From Alphaproteobacteria bacterium (GTDB taxonomy: Bacteria; Pseudomonadota; Alphaproteobacteria; Micropepsales; Micropepsaceae), in assembly GCA_016125165.1 (NCBI GenBank), contig WGMH01000008.1:53559-117558 (forward strand): 64,000 nucleotides of DNA. Reading direction: 5' to 3'. This document shows, piece by piece, positions 43,648-53,238 of this stretch; positions within the stretch are counted from its first letter, which is position 1, and each line of letters opens with the position of its first letter. The notes beneath the pieces are model-generated. The model was not told the origin of the DNA. It made no database searches and saw nothing but the letters and a program-made list of their open reading frames with translations. Both the position numbers and the translations under genes were made by a program.

Positions 43648-44628
43648 CTACTCGCCCACCGTCACGAGCACCGCGCCGGTGGCTCTGCGGTTCTGCACGT
43701 AGTCGATGGCGCTCTTCGCATCGTCGAGCTTGAAGCGGGCGCCGATGCGCGGCGCGATCTTGCCGGAGGCGGCCCAACTCAAGACTTCCTGCAACGCCGA
43801 GCGCGCCGCCGGTTTGGCGGCCGCCACCGTCAGCGGCGTGTTGGCGGCGAGAATCTTCACATCGCGGGCAAAGGCGGTGCGCGCGTTCAGGCTGCCCACC
43901 CGGCCGCCGGCGAAGCCCGCCACCAGATAGCGCGCGCCCAACCCGCAGGTGGCCAGCGCAAGGTCGGAGGCTTCGCCGCCCACCGGATCGAAGACCACCG
44001 CCGAACCCGCGCCGCCGGTGAAGGCTTCCACGGCATCGGTGAGCGCGGTGGCTGTGGCATCAATCACGTGATCTGCGCCCTGATCGGCGGCGGCGGAGCC
44101 GCGGGCATCGCCTGCCGCAACCGCCATGACAGTGGCGCCGAGCATCTTGCCGACGGCAATGGCGGCCAGACCCGCCAGGCCGCCTGCGCCCAGCACCAGC
44201 AGCATCTCTCCGCCGTTCAGGCCCGCCTTGTGGCGCAGCGCCAGGAGCGCGCCCGCATAGGCCATGGGCAGGGCGGCGGCCACGTCCGGCTGCAGGCCCT
44301 TGGGCAGCTTCAGGCAAAGCTGCGCCTCGGCCACGGCCTGTTCGGCAAGCCCGCCCCAATCGGTGAAGGCGGCAACCTTGTCGCCCTTCTTGAGGCCACT
44401 GACGCCCTCGCCCAGCGCCGCCACGGTTCCGGAGACCTCGAGGCCCGGGATGAAGGGGGTGGGCGGCAGGGGCAGCCGCTCGCCCGCAGACGCTGCCAGA
44501 TCGGCCAGATGGAGGCCTGCCGCCGCGACGGAGATGAGAACCTGCCCCGGACCGGGTTCCGGCGGATCGAACGACTCCAGATTGAGGGCCGACGGGCCAT
44601 TCAGACGATGCGCACGCAGACCTTTCAT
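43648..44628 (-). CDS. zinc-free MDR-superfamily NADPH:quinone oxidoreductase-like protein
   Basis: 326 residues. MDR fold: GVEVSG-type turn (PGLEVSGTVAALGEGV), VFDPVGGEAS and the NADPH-binding VLGAGGLAGLAAIAVGK. No structural-zinc cysteine cluster is seen, as in the QOR subgroup, which reduces quinones or enones with NADPH. It converges with the glycosyltransferase gene (2 bp between stops) and is isolated on its strand. Substrate unknown. Confidence 0.88.
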   Translation of the reverse strand: MKGLRAHRLNGPSALNLESFDPPEPGPGQVLISVAAAGLHLADLAASAGERLPLPPTPFIPGLEVSGTVAALGEGVSGLKKGDKVAAFTDWGGLAEQAVAEAQLCLKLPKGLQPDVAAALPMAYAGALLALRHKAGLNGGEMLLVLGAGGLAGLAAIAVGKMLGATVMAVAAGDARGSAAADQGADHVIDATATALTDAVEAFTGGAGSAVVFDPVGGEASDLALATCGLGARYLVAGFAGGRVGSLNARTAFARDVKILAANTPLTVAAAKPAARSALQEVLSWAASGKIAPRIGARFKLDDAKSAIDYVQNRRATGAVLVTVGE

Positions 44629-44768
44629 GGCCCCACTCGGAACAGATGACGCGCGAAATTGCCCCGCGCCCCGGACTGGCGCAACCCATGCCCAGCCTGC
44701 CTTTCAGCCGCAGATGCGCGAATTTGCGAACGTGATAAATTCACCGCTTCCGATCTTGCCGGCCTCCC

Positions 44769-46367
44769 ATGAACCCGAAGAGCAAGCACGCGCCTCTGGC
44801 GCCACAGGAATGGCTGTTCCTCGCCCTCGTGATTGCGGGGTGGAGCCTGTTCGTATGCGCGCTCGGCAAGGACATGTCGTGGGACTTCCGCAATTACCAT
44901 TGGTATGCGCCCTACGCATTTCTGAATGATCGCCTGGGATTCGATCTCGCTGTCTCCCATCACGCCACCTACTACAATCCGCTGCTTGATGTTCCGTTCT
45001 ACTGGCTCGCGACGCACACGCGCGCCTGGGTGGCGCTGGCAACGCTTGGCGCGGTGCAGGGCGCGAACATCATTCCGCTTTATCTGATCGCCCGCTCGCT
45101 GTTCCTCATCGAGGAACGCAAACTGATTGCAGGCGCCGTATCGCTTGTGTGCATGACGGGCGGGCTGACCATCAGCCTTGCAGGCACGACGTATTACGAC
45201 AACGTGCTGAGCGTCGCGATTCTATCGGGACTTGCGCTGCTCATCACGCAGCGCGACGTGCTGGATGGCGGGCCGCTTGTGAAAGGTGCGCTGATCGCGG
45301 CGCTGGCCGGATTCGTGACCGGGATGGCGGCGGGTCTGAAACTGCCGATGGCGCCATATACGATCGGTTTTGCGGCGGCGCTTGCGGTGCTTCCGGGCGA
45401 TGCGAAACATCGCAGTGTGCGTCTGATCGCGGGCGGCATGGGCGGGGTTCTGGGCGTTGCCATCTTTGCCGGTTACTGGTGGCTGAAGATGGACCACCTT
45501 ACGGGCAATCCGCTCTTTCCCTATTTCAACGATTACTTCCACTCGCCGCTCACCGGCGATGCCACCTTCCGCGACACACGCTTCCTGCCGGACAATCTGA
45601 AGCAGGCGTTGCTTTATCCGTTCCTGTTTTCCATCGACTGGCGCGTGGCAAACGATCTGCCGTTCCACGATATTCGCGTAGGCCTTGCCTATGTGGCAGT
45701 GATCGTGACCTTGCCCTTCACCATTTTCCGTCTGCATGCGCGCAAGGGACTTGTCTCCATCGACGCGGCCACCGCGCTGTTTGCCTTCGCGGGCGTGAGC
45801 TACACGGTGTGGGTCAGCCTGTTCGCCATCTACCGCTATATCCTGACGCTGGAGATGCTCGCGCCCATCGTGATCGTGGCGGCAATTGCGCTGTGGCCGG
45901 TGTCGCGCCCCATACGGCTATGCACCATGGGCATCATTCTCATTCTGGCGGTGATGAACACGCGTGGCGGCATTCTGGACCGTGCGCCGCTCGACGAACC
46001 GTATGTGCAGGTGACGCTGCCGCCCATCGAGCACCCCAGGCACACCATGATCCTGATGACGGGCGAAGCGCCGATGGGGTTCATCGTGCCGGAACTGCCG
46101 CCGGAGATTCCCGTGCTGCGCATCGATGGCTGGCTTGTGCAGCCGAAGGACGGCTCGGTCCTGACCCGGGAAGCCATGAAGCGTGTGGCCGCCTTCACCG
46201 GCGACATATTCCTGATTGCCAACCCCTATGAGATGGGTCGCGCGCGCGATGCACTCACGGATTACGATTTGTCCATCGACTGGCTGGGGTGCCGGGATAT
46301 TGAAACAAATCTCGGCGGGCCCTATCGCTTCTGCCCAGTGGAACGGGGAGCCGAGGAAACACCATGA
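44769..46367 (+). CDS. polytopic membrane protein, probable GT-C glycosyltransferase
   Basis: 532 residues with about ten membrane helices and a short periplasmic C-terminal region. The first loop has WDFRNYHWYAPYAFLNDRLGFDL, with the acidic pair expected for a GT-C catalytic loop, and YYNPLLDVPFYWLATH. GT-C enzymes use polyprenyl-phosphate sugars on the periplasmic face. The next gene, a dolichol-phosphate-mannose-synthase-like GT2, starts in its stop (ATGA), and a GtrA flippase-like gene follows; the trio is a typical lipid-linked-sugar glycosylation module. Acceptor unknown. Confidence 0.72.
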   Translation: MNPKSKHAPLAPQEWLFLALVIAGWSLFVCALGKDMSWDFRNYHWYAPYAFLNDRLGFDLAVSHHATYYNPLLDVPFYWLATHTRAWVALATLGAVQGANIIPLYLIARSLFLIEERKLIAGAVSLVCMTGGLTISLAGTTYYDNVLSVAILSGLALLITQRDVLDGGPLVKGALIAALAGFVTGMAAGLKLPMAPYTIGFAAALAVLPGDAKHRSVRLIAGGMGGVLGVAIFAGYWWLKMDHLTGNPLFPYFNDYFHSPLTGDATFRDTRFLPDNLKQALLYPFLFSIDWRVANDLPFHDIRVGLAYVAVIVTLPFTIFRLHARKGLVSIDAATALFAFAGVSYTVWVSLFAIYRYILTLEMLAPIVIVAAIALWPVSRPIRLCTMGIILILAVMNTRGGILDRAPLDEPYVQVTLPPIEHPRHTMILMTGEAPMGFIVPELPPEIPVLRIDGWLVQPKDGSVLTREAMKRVAAFTGDIFLIANPYEMGRARDALTDYDLSIDWLGCRDIETNLGGPYRFCPVERGAEETP

Positions 46368-47302
46368 CCGCACCGCGCATCGCCATTCTGGTGCCCTGCT
46401 ACAACGAAGAGGCGGCCATCGCCACGGTGGTGCGCGACTTCCAGAAGGCACTGCCTTCCGCCGCCATTTACGTCTACGACAACAATTCGCGGGATCGCAC
46501 CGCAGAGATCGCGCGCGCGGCCGGCGCCATTGTCCGTCACGAACCGCGCAAGGGCAAAGGCAATGTCGTGCGCCGCATGTTCGCCGATGTGGAAGCCGAC
46601 ATTTACATCCTCGTGGATGGCGACGACACCTATGACGCCTCCGCCGCGCCCATGCTGGTGAACCGGCTGATCGAAGACGGTTGCGATATCGTTTCGGGAC
46701 GCCGGGTTGCCACCGCCGAAGACGCCTATCGCGCGGGCCATGTGCTGGGCAACAAGCTGCTCACCGGCCTCACAGCGCTGATGTTTCGCGTGAAGCTGCT
46801 CGACATGCTCTCCGGCTATCGGGTGATGTCGCGGCGCTTCGTGAAATCGTTTCCGTTTACAGCCAGCGGCTTTGCCATCGAGACCGAACTCACGGTGCAT
46901 GCCGTGCGCATGCTGGTTCCGATGCTCGAGATCGACACGCGCTACAAGGAGCGGCCCGTCGGCTCGGTGAGCAAACTCAACACCTGGGGCGATGGCTTCC
47001 GCATTCTCTTCACCATCGCGGCCCTCGTGCGCGAGGAACGCCCGCTGACGTTTTTCGGAACGATCTTCGCGGCGCTGTTCCTGCTTTCGGTTCTGTTTGG
47101 TACGCCCGTGGTGATCGAATATCTGCACACCGGCCTGGTGCCGCGCCTGCCAACGGCGGTGCTTTCGACCGGGCTGATGCTGCTGGCATTTCTTTCGCTG
47201 GCGAGCGGGCTGATCCTCGATACCGTTACGCGCGGACGATGGGAGGCCAAGCGCAATTCCTATCTCTCCATGCCCGGCCCGCAGGATCTGACAGCGCCGT
47301 GA
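46364..47302 (+). CDS. GT2 polyprenyl-phosphate glycosyltransferase (Dpm1/GtrB-like)
   Basis: 312 residues. N-terminal GT-A domain: ILVPCYNEEAAIATVV, VYDNNSRDRTAEIA, the metal-binding DGDDTYD and SGYRVMSRRFVKSFP. Two C-terminal membrane helices (LTFFGTIFAALFLLSVLFG and AVLSTGLMLLAFLSLASGLIL) mark the GtrB type. It loads a sugar from a nucleotide donor onto undecaprenyl phosphate at the inner membrane. Coupled to both neighbours by 4-bp overlaps, so product transfer to the GtrA-like flippase and GT-C protein is expected. Confidence 0.92.
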   Translation: MTAPRIAILVPCYNEEAAIATVVRDFQKALPSAAIYVYDNNSRDRTAEIARAAGAIVRHEPRKGKGNVVRRMFADVEADIYILVDGDDTYDASAAPMLVNRLIEDGCDIVSGRRVATAEDAYRAGHVLGNKLLTGLTALMFRVKLLDMLSGYRVMSRRFVKSFPFTASGFAIETELTVHAVRMLVPMLEIDTRYKERPVGSVSKLNTWGDGFRILFTIAALVREERPLTFFGTIFAALFLLSVLFGTPVVIEYLHTGLVPRLPTAVLSTGLMLLAFLSLASGLILDTVTRGRWEAKRNSYLSMPGPQDLTAP

Positions 47303-47706
47303 CCGATCTGGCGCGCTTCCTGCGCTTTGGCCTTGTGGGTACGGCGGGATTCTTCGTGGATGCGGGCGTGCTGGCTTTCGGGCTGCACCTTCTAGGCCTC
47401 GATCCCTACAGCGCGCGCGTGATTTCGTTTCTGTGCGCGGCCACGTTCACCTGGTGGGGCAACCGCACGCTCACCTTCGCGGACCGCGCGGCGCAGGGAT
47501 CGCGCGGTCTTGCCGCCGAATGGGCAAAGTTCGTCAGCGCCAATGCCCTTGGTGGTGTTGCGAATTACGGCACCTATGCCGCACTCATCACATTCGCGCC
47601 CGCGCCACTGAACAACCCCTATGTCGCGCTCGCCTTCGGTTCCGGCGTGGGGCTGGTGTTCAACTTCGCGATGTCAAAATGGTTGGTATTTCGCGGCGCT
47701 ACCTGA
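47299..47706 (+). CDS. GtrA-family membrane protein (putative lipid-linked sugar flippase)
   Basis: 135 residues from a GTG at 47299 that overlaps the GT2 stop (GTGA). Four membrane helices; the motif RFLRFGLVGTAGFFVDAGVL at the N-terminus and FNFAMSKWLVF at the C-terminus define the GtrA/PF04138 family. GtrA-type proteins are thought to flip polyprenyl-phosphate sugars to the periplasm. Its 3' end overlaps the convergent AhpD-like gene by 8 bp. Confidence 0.9.
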   Translation: MTDLARFLRFGLVGTAGFFVDAGVLAFGLHLLGLDPYSARVISFLCAATFTWWGNRTLTFADRAAQGSRGLAAEWAKFVSANALGGVANYGTYAALITFAPAPLNNPYVALAFGSGVGLVFNFAMSKWLVFRGAT

Positions 47707-48256
47707 GCTTCTTCAATTCTTCCACGATGGCCGCGCCGCCGGGCGCATCGACATCCACGCGCAGCGTTTCGGTCATGCGCGCCATGGTCATGTAGAAACC
47801 GCAGGTCATGATGATCTCCACGATCTCCTGCGGTGAGAAATGCTTCTTGGCTTCTTCCACCGCCGCCTCGCTCGCCTTCACATCGCGGATCACTTCCACC
47901 GACAGTTTCAGGCACGCCTTCGCCCTGGTATCGAAGCTGGCATCTTCAATATCCGGCTTTTCCAGCGCGGCGATCTGCACCTTGGTGCAGCCGGCGTTCT
48001 CGGCAATCGGCACATGCTGCACCCATTCATAGGTGCCCCCTTCCATGCGGGCCACGAGCAGGATGATGAGTTCGCGCAGATCCGCGCCCAGCTTCTGCCG
48101 CGCCAGGATATTGCCGCCGAAACGCATGCCCGACACGAACATGGTGGGCGCATTGGACCACATGCGGAAAATGTTGAGTTTGCGGGGCAACGCCTCAAAA
48201 CGTTCCTTCGCGTCTTGCGGCAGGGCTGCGGTATCGGCATAGGGAATAAGGGGCAT
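47699..48256 (-). CDS. carboxymuconolactone decarboxylase / AhpD-like family protein
   Basis: 185 residues from ATG 48256 with GGAGACC upstream; a longer in-frame start at 48328 would overlap the divergent gene. Features: LNIFRMWSNAP, LRELIILLVARMEGGTYEWVQHVPIAENAG and FSPQEIVEIIMTCGFYMTMAR. The AhpD CxxC is absent; the EW..H pattern fits the non-peroxidase carboxymuconolactone decarboxylase-like branch. The function is probably oxidoreductase or decarboxylase chemistry, not assignable further. It is divergent from the Bcr/CflA exporter by 50 bp. Confidence 0.85.
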   Translation of the reverse strand: MPLIPYADTAALPQDAKERFEALPRKLNIFRMWSNAPTMFVSGMRFGGNILARQKLGADLRELIILLVARMEGGTYEWVQHVPIAENAGCTKVQIAALEKPDIEDASFDTRAKACLKLSVEVIRDVKASEAAVEEAKKHFSPQEIVEIIMTCGFYMTMARMTETLRVDVDAPGGAAIVEELKKLR

Positions 48257-48306
48257 GGGCGGTCTCCGATTTTCTCTTTCGCCCACTCCAGCACGGCGAG
48301 CGCGAA

Positions 48307-49527
48307 TTGACCAATCCTGCCAGCACACCCAGAAGGCCCGGCTCCATCGAGCTGGCGGTGCTGCTTGGCACCATGATCTCGGTTGCCCCCTTTTCCATCG
48401 ACATGTATCTGCCCGCCCTGCCCGAACTGGGCCGGGAATTCGGCACGAGCATCGCCGAGGTGCAACGCACGCTCACCACCTTCTTCATCGGCTTTGCGGC
48501 CGGTCAGGCATTTGCAGGTCCGTTTGTCGACCGCTTCGGCAGGAAGCCGCCGCTGTTCGTGGGGCTTGTGCTTTTCATCCTCACATCCATCGGCTGCGCC
48601 TTCGCGCCTTCGATCCATGCGCTGGCAGCGCTCAGACTTTTGCAGGCGCTGGGCGCCTGCGTGGGCGGGGTCGTGGCGCGCGCAGTGGTGCGCGATCTGC
48701 TCTCGCCGCAGGAAGGCGCGCGCATGCTCTCACACATGCTGCTGACAATGGGGATTGCGCCGCTGGTGGCGCCGCTCGTGGGCGGCTATGTGCTCATTGC
48801 CTTTGGCTGGCAGGCGATCTTTCTCATTCTGGGCGGCATCGGCGTTCTGATCTTTGCGGCATCCGCGCTGCGCTTGCCCGAAACATTGAAGCCGGAGAAC
48901 GCGCGCAAACTGCACGGTATCGCCATTGTGCGTGACTATGCCTGGCTGCTGCGCCAGCGTGGCTATATCAGCTACACCGTGGCAGGCGGGCTATCGCAGG
49001 GCGGGCTCTTTGCCTACATCACGGCGTCCCCACATGTGTTCATCGATTATTTCGGCGTGCGCGCACAGAATTTCGGCTGGATCTTTGCCGTCAATGTCGC
49101 GGGCATGATGGTGGTCTCGCAGTTGGGCGCGGCAATGCTGAAACGTCATCGCTCCGATACGATCCTGCGCCTTGTGCAGAGCATTCAGGTGACGGCCGGA
49201 CTTGCGCTGGTGATCGGCGCAGTAACGGGCATAGGCGGGATGTGGTCGATCCTGCTGCCGCTGGTGGCATACATGGCCTGTACCGGCGCGGTGATGCCGA
49301 ACGCCACCGCGCTTGCCATGGCCGACTATGGTCATATTGCGGGGCTTGCCGCTGCGCTGCTCGGTTCGATTTCGTTCGGAATCGCGGCAATGGCCTCGTT
49401 TGTGGTTGGTATCATGCCGGGCGAAGGCGCGGTGCCGATGGCGGTCACCATTGCCGTCTGCGCCAGCGCAGGCCTTGCCTGCAATCTGCTGGCTACGCGG
49501 CGGCGGGATCGGCAATCACCGATTTGA
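48307..49527 (+). CDS. Bcr/CflA family MFS drug exporter
   Basis: 406 residues from a TTG at 48307. Twelve membrane helices; the family's helix-1 signature is IDMYLPALPELGREF, followed by the motif-A loop FVDRFGRKPPLF and the RLLQALGACVGGVVARAVVRD segment of Bcr proteins. It exports bicyclomycin-like or other small molecules with proton antiport. Its 3' end overlaps modC by 35 bp, convergently. Confidence 0.9.
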   Translation: MTNPASTPRRPGSIELAVLLGTMISVAPFSIDMYLPALPELGREFGTSIAEVQRTLTTFFIGFAAGQAFAGPFVDRFGRKPPLFVGLVLFILTSIGCAFAPSIHALAALRLLQALGACVGGVVARAVVRDLLSPQEGARMLSHMLLTMGIAPLVAPLVGGYVLIAFGWQAIFLILGGIGVLIFAASALRLPETLKPENARKLHGIAIVRDYAWLLRQRGYISYTVAGGLSQGGLFAYITASPHVFIDYFGVRAQNFGWIFAVNVAGMMVVSQLGAAMLKRHRSDTILRLVQSIQVTAGLALVIGAVTGIGGMWSILLPLVAYMACTGAVMPNATALAMADYGHIAGLAAALLGSISFGIAAMASFVVGIMPGEGAVPMAVTIAVCASAGLACNLLATRRRDRQSPI

Positions 49528-50578
49528 TGATCGCGAACACCTCGGCACCCGGCACCAGTTCAAGCCGCCGGGCAGAGGCGCGGGTGATGCGCGCGATGAT
49601 ATGCGCATCGCCACAGGCCACACGCACATCGGCATGGCCTGCATCGTCATTGCGGATTTCGGCAATAATGCTCTTGAGAACATTGTTGGCGCTGATGGCT
49701 TTGGGTTCCTCACGCGCCAGCATCACATCCTCGGCACGGATGCGCACGCGCACCCGAGCGCCGACGGGACGATTGAGAACCGGCACGGCAATTTCACCGC
49801 CATCGAACGCCAGAATGGTGAGTCCATCGGTCGCGCGCTGCTCGGCAATGCGAGTTTCAATCACCGAGGACAAGGCAGATATGCCGGTGAGATCGGCAAG
49901 CACGAAACTGCCCGCCAGATCGAACACACGCCCCTGTGCCGCCACGCGGCCTTCCTTCAGCACGATCATGCGGTCGGCGAGCCGCATGACTTCATCGAGC
50001 ATGTGACTGACATAGAGCATGGGAATGCGCGATTCATCGCGCAGCCGTTCCAGATAAGGCAGAATTTCCGCCTTGCGCGCCGCATCAAGGGCAGCCAGCG
50101 GCTCATCCAGCAGGAGCAGCTCGGGTGACGACAACAGCGCCCGGCCGAGCGCCACGCGGCTCTTTTCGCCGCCGGAGAGTTTGACCGGCAACCGTTGCAG
50201 CAGATGTGCAAGACCGAGCATGTCGATCACGCGTGCGATTTCGCTATCGTCTGCTTTTTGCAGCGCGCGGCGCCAGCCGAACAAAAGATTGTCCTTCACG
50301 CTCATGTGCGGAAACAGCTTCGCATCCTGAAAGACGTAGCCGATCCGGCGTTCGCGCGGCGGCACGGACAGGTTTGCCGCGGTATCGAGCACCGTGCGCG
50401 GCCCCATGAGGATGCGTCCTTCGCGCGGGACAAACAAACCGGCGATGGCATTGATGACGGTGGTTTTCCCCGCGCCGGAAGGGCCGAAGAGCGCGGTGAC
50501 GCCGGCAGCCCCGATCTCGAACGCCGCGTCGAGCCGAAAACCTCCGAAATCATGGCGGCAGAAGACCGATATGCTCAT
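49493..50578 (-). CDS. modC: molybdate ABC transporter ATP-binding protein ModC
   Basis: 361 residues. Walker A GPSGAGKTT, ABC signature LSGGEKSRVALGRAL, Walker B LLLLDEPLAALDAA and, after about residue 290, a TOBE-type molybdate-binding domain (SANNVLKSIIAEIR). It powers molybdate (or tungstate) import with ModB, with which it overlaps by 4 bp. The usual ModA binding protein is not encoded next to the pair. Length and domain order are normal for ModC. Confidence 0.93.
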   Translation of the reverse strand: MSISVFCRHDFGGFRLDAAFEIGAAGVTALFGPSGAGKTTVINAIAGLFVPREGRILMGPRTVLDTAANLSVPPRERRIGYVFQDAKLFPHMSVKDNLLFGWRRALQKADDSEIARVIDMLGLAHLLQRLPVKLSGGEKSRVALGRALLSSPELLLLDEPLAALDAARKAEILPYLERLRDESRIPMLYVSHMLDEVMRLADRMIVLKEGRVAAQGRVFDLAGSFVLADLTGISALSSVIETRIAEQRATDGLTILAFDGGEIAVPVLNRPVGARVRVRIRAEDVMLAREEPKAISANNVLKSIIAEIRNDDAGHADVRVACGDAHIIARITRASARRLELVPGAEVFAIIKSVIADPAAA

Positions 50579-51270
50579 CGTCCGATCATCTTCCGGATGC
50601 GGCGGTCGGCGATTTCCGCCAGTGTTACACCGATCAATGCCAGCGCAATGGCGATAAGCGAAAGCCGCATCGCCGCATCTTCGCCGCCGGGCGATTGCAG
50701 CGCACTATAGATCGCAAGCGGCAGCGTGCGCGTTTCGCCGGGAATGTTGGAGACGAAGGTGATGATGGCGCCGAATTCACCAAGGCTGGCGGCAAAGGCG
50801 GTGATGGCGCCCGCCACAATGCCCGGCAATGCCAGCGGCAGCGTGAGATTGAAGAAGCGGTCGATCCGCCCAGCGCCCAATGTCGCGGCCGCATCACCAA
50901 GACCGGAATCGATGGCTTCAAGCGAAAGCCGTATCGCGCGCACCTGGAACGGAAAGGTGATGATGGCCGATGCCAGCGCTGCACCTTTCCAGCTGAACAC
51001 CAGGCGTATGTCGAAGGTTTCAAGCAGCCATGCACCAACTGGACCGCGTGTGCCGAAAAGCAAGAGCAGCAGGTAGCCCATCACCACCGGCGGCAGCACC
51101 AGCGGCAGATAGACCGCACCATCAATCAACGCCTTGCCGGGAAAGTTTCGGTGGGCCAGCGCCGTCGCGGTGAGAATGGCGAGCGGCAGGGCCACGCTCA
51201 CAGCAACCAGTGACACGCGCAATGACAGAAGCAACGCTTCGAGTTCCGGCGGGGTGAACCAAAATGTCAT
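50575..51270 (-). CDS. modB: molybdate ABC transporter permease ModB
   Basis: 231 residues, five or six membrane helices and the EAA-type loop EAIDSGLGDAAATLGAGRIDRFF. FGTRGPVG is the ModB signature before helix 3. It is the inner-membrane channel for molybdate. Upstream of its ATG at 51270 the minus strand has no ModA gene; the divergent gene at 51390 encodes an unrelated secreted protein. Confidence 0.92.
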   Translation of the reverse strand: MTFWFTPPELEALLLSLRVSLVAVSVALPLAILTATALAHRNFPGKALIDGAVYLPLVLPPVVMGYLLLLLFGTRGPVGAWLLETFDIRLVFSWKGAALASAIITFPFQVRAIRLSLEAIDSGLGDAAATLGAGRIDRFFNLTLPLALPGIVAGAITAFAASLGEFGAIITFVSNIPGETRTLPLAIYSALQSPGGEDAAMRLSLIAIALALIGVTLAEIADRRIRKMIGR

Positions 51271-51389
51271 GTCGCCATCCTAGCCATCCCGCAGGGAGAA
51301 AAATCAAACCGTTCACCATGTCACGTGCAGGTTTGCGCAGAGCGCCGCCAGCGGCCACAATATGGCGCACGGAATGTATCGGGGGGTAC

Positions 51390-53156
51390 ATGGGGCCAAG
51401 GGCCATTCTCATGGGTGCTGTCGCCTTCGTTGCCACCATTGTCGGCGGCGCGGGGCCCGGCGCGGTGCGGCTGGCCGAGCTGGCCACGCAGGCTTCGCCA
51501 CAAACGATGGCCGCCAAGCCTGACGCGACCAAGCCGACGGCGCTGGATGGCCTGCCCGCCATTCCCAATTCCTATCTGGTGGTGAATCGCTTCGACCGCT
51601 GGACCGATGCGGACGAGCGGGCCTTTGGCGAATTTATTTCCGCCATCGGCGATTCGGGCTGTCGCAATGTGAATGCGTGCCTGCACAGCCCCGCCAATCC
51701 GTTCCGCGCTTCCGATCCGCAGGGCATCTATTTTCATGCGGACTGCGCGGACTTTCCCTATTTTCTGCGTGCCTATTTCGCGTGGAAACGGGGCCTGCCG
51801 TTCTCCTACGAACTCGCCGTGAGCCCGCGCGGACGCGGACGCGACATCCGCTATACCGCCAATGGCAATCAGGTGAGCGAGCGGCGCGATGTGCTTTCGG
51901 GTTCGTCCACCGGCTATGCGCTGCTGGAAACGCTGCGCGACGTGATTTCTTCGGCCAGCTATCGCATTCATCCCGATCTCGATAGCCCGCGCCCGGACAT
52001 GTATTCGCCTGCGATCGACTCCAAATCGATCCGGCCCGGCACGATGATCTATGACCCCAATGGCCATGTCGGCATGGTCTTCAAGGTGGAAGCCGATGGG
52101 CGCGTGCGCTTCATGGATGCGCATCCGGACAACTCGGTGACGCATGGCTATTACGACACGCGCTTTGTGCGCGCGCGGCCGGGAATGGGTGCAGGATTCA
52201 AGAACTGGCGTCCCATCACGCTGGTGGACTACACGCGCCGCTCCGACGGTGTGCTGGTAGGCGGGCGCATGGTATTGGCGGCCAACAGCGAGATTGCCGA
52301 TTATTCCGATGAGCAGTTTTTCGGCAATGTGAAGAACCCCTCGGACGATTCCTGGAATGCGGGCAGCTTCAAGCTGAACGGCGAGTGGTTCGACTATTAC
52401 GACTATGTTCGCGCCAAGCTGGCGGGTGGCAAGCTGGAATTCGACCCCATCAAGGAAGTGGGCGACATGGTGGATTCCAACTGCTCGGATCTGCACTTCC
52501 GAAAAGAAGCGGTCGATCTGGCGCTGGCAGCGGGCATCCAGCAGCACGCACAACCCGGCTCGCTTCCACCCAACATCTATGGCACCGAAGGCGACTGGGA
52601 GACCTATTCCACGCCCTCGCGCGATGCGCGCCTGAAAACCGCCTTCAAGGAATTGCGCGACAAGGCCGAACGCTTCGTGACCATGTACAGGCTGCACGAC
52701 GCCAAGCTGCACTATCAGGGCACCGATCTGGTCGCCGACATGCTTGCGACCTATGACGCGCATGCCGCGCAATGCACCCTGACCTATCAGCGCACCGATG
52801 GTTCGCCCGTGACAATGGGCTATGAGGAAATGCGCAAGCGTCTCTTCGCCATGTCGTTCGATCCCTATCATTGTGTGGAGCATCGCTGGGGCGCGCGCGA
52901 ACCGGCGGAGCTTGCCACCTGCAATGACGGCGCGAACAAGCGCGCCTGGTATGAAGCGGAACAGAATCTGCGCAACCAGCTCGACCGCACCTATGAAGCG
53001 CGGATGGATTTCGGGCTGGAGGAATTGCGCGAGCCGGGACCGGGCAAGGGTGTCGCACAGGCGCCGGATATCGACACACGCGCCTATCTCGTGAGCGTTC
53101 GCAACCTCATGTCATCTGCCACGGGCACGCAGCCCGCTGCGCGGCAGGCCAACTGA
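51390..53156 (+). CDS. secreted NlpC/P60-like (papain-fold) protein of unknown function
   Basis: 588 residues from ATG 51390, preceded by GGGGGG. The N-terminal hydrophobic segment (AILMGAVAFVATIVGGAGPGAV) suggests export. Residues near 119 (FHADCADFPYFLRAYFAWKRG), 226 (YDPNGHVGMVF) and 243-245 (FMDAH) have the order and spacing of a Cys-His-Asp/His papain-fold peptidase or amidase, as in NlpC/P60 proteins. The remaining 300 residues (for example FNGEWFDYYD-type and MGYEEMRKRLFAMSFDPYHCVEHRWG) match no family I know. A bidirectional terminator follows. Enzymatic role is inference. Confidence 0.6.
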   Translation: MGPRAILMGAVAFVATIVGGAGPGAVRLAELATQASPQTMAAKPDATKPTALDGLPAIPNSYLVVNRFDRWTDADERAFGEFISAIGDSGCRNVNACLHSPANPFRASDPQGIYFHADCADFPYFLRAYFAWKRGLPFSYELAVSPRGRGRDIRYTANGNQVSERRDVLSGSSTGYALLETLRDVISSASYRIHPDLDSPRPDMYSPAIDSKSIRPGTMIYDPNGHVGMVFKVEADGRVRFMDAHPDNSVTHGYYDTRFVRARPGMGAGFKNWRPITLVDYTRRSDGVLVGGRMVLAANSEIADYSDEQFFGNVKNPSDDSWNAGSFKLNGEWFDYYDYVRAKLAGGKLEFDPIKEVGDMVDSNCSDLHFRKEAVDLALAAGIQQHAQPGSLPPNIYGTEGDWETYSTPSRDARLKTAFKELRDKAERFVTMYRLHDAKLHYQGTDLVADMLATYDAHAAQCTLTYQRTDGSPVTMGYEEMRKRLFAMSFDPYHCVEHRWGAREPAELATCNDGANKRAWYEAEQNLRNQLDRTYEARMDFGLEELREPGPGKGVAQAPDIDTRAYLVSVRNLMSSATGTQPAARQAN

Positions 53157-53184
53157 ACCGCGCACATCTCCGCCTTCTGGCAAA

Positions 53185-53216
53185 CAAAAAGGCCGCCGGT
53201 AAAACGGCGGCCTTTT
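53185..53216. terminator. bidirectional intrinsic terminator
   Basis: Hairpin GGCCGCCG, loop GTAAAA, CGGCGGCC (53191-53212), flanked by AAAAA on the left and TTTT on the right, so it works for transcripts from both sides: the NlpC/P60-like gene (ends 53156) and the TonB-system TPR gene (ends 53239). Confidence 0.92.
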
Positions 53217-53238
53217 CGCAATGGTTGTTGCGGCACGC

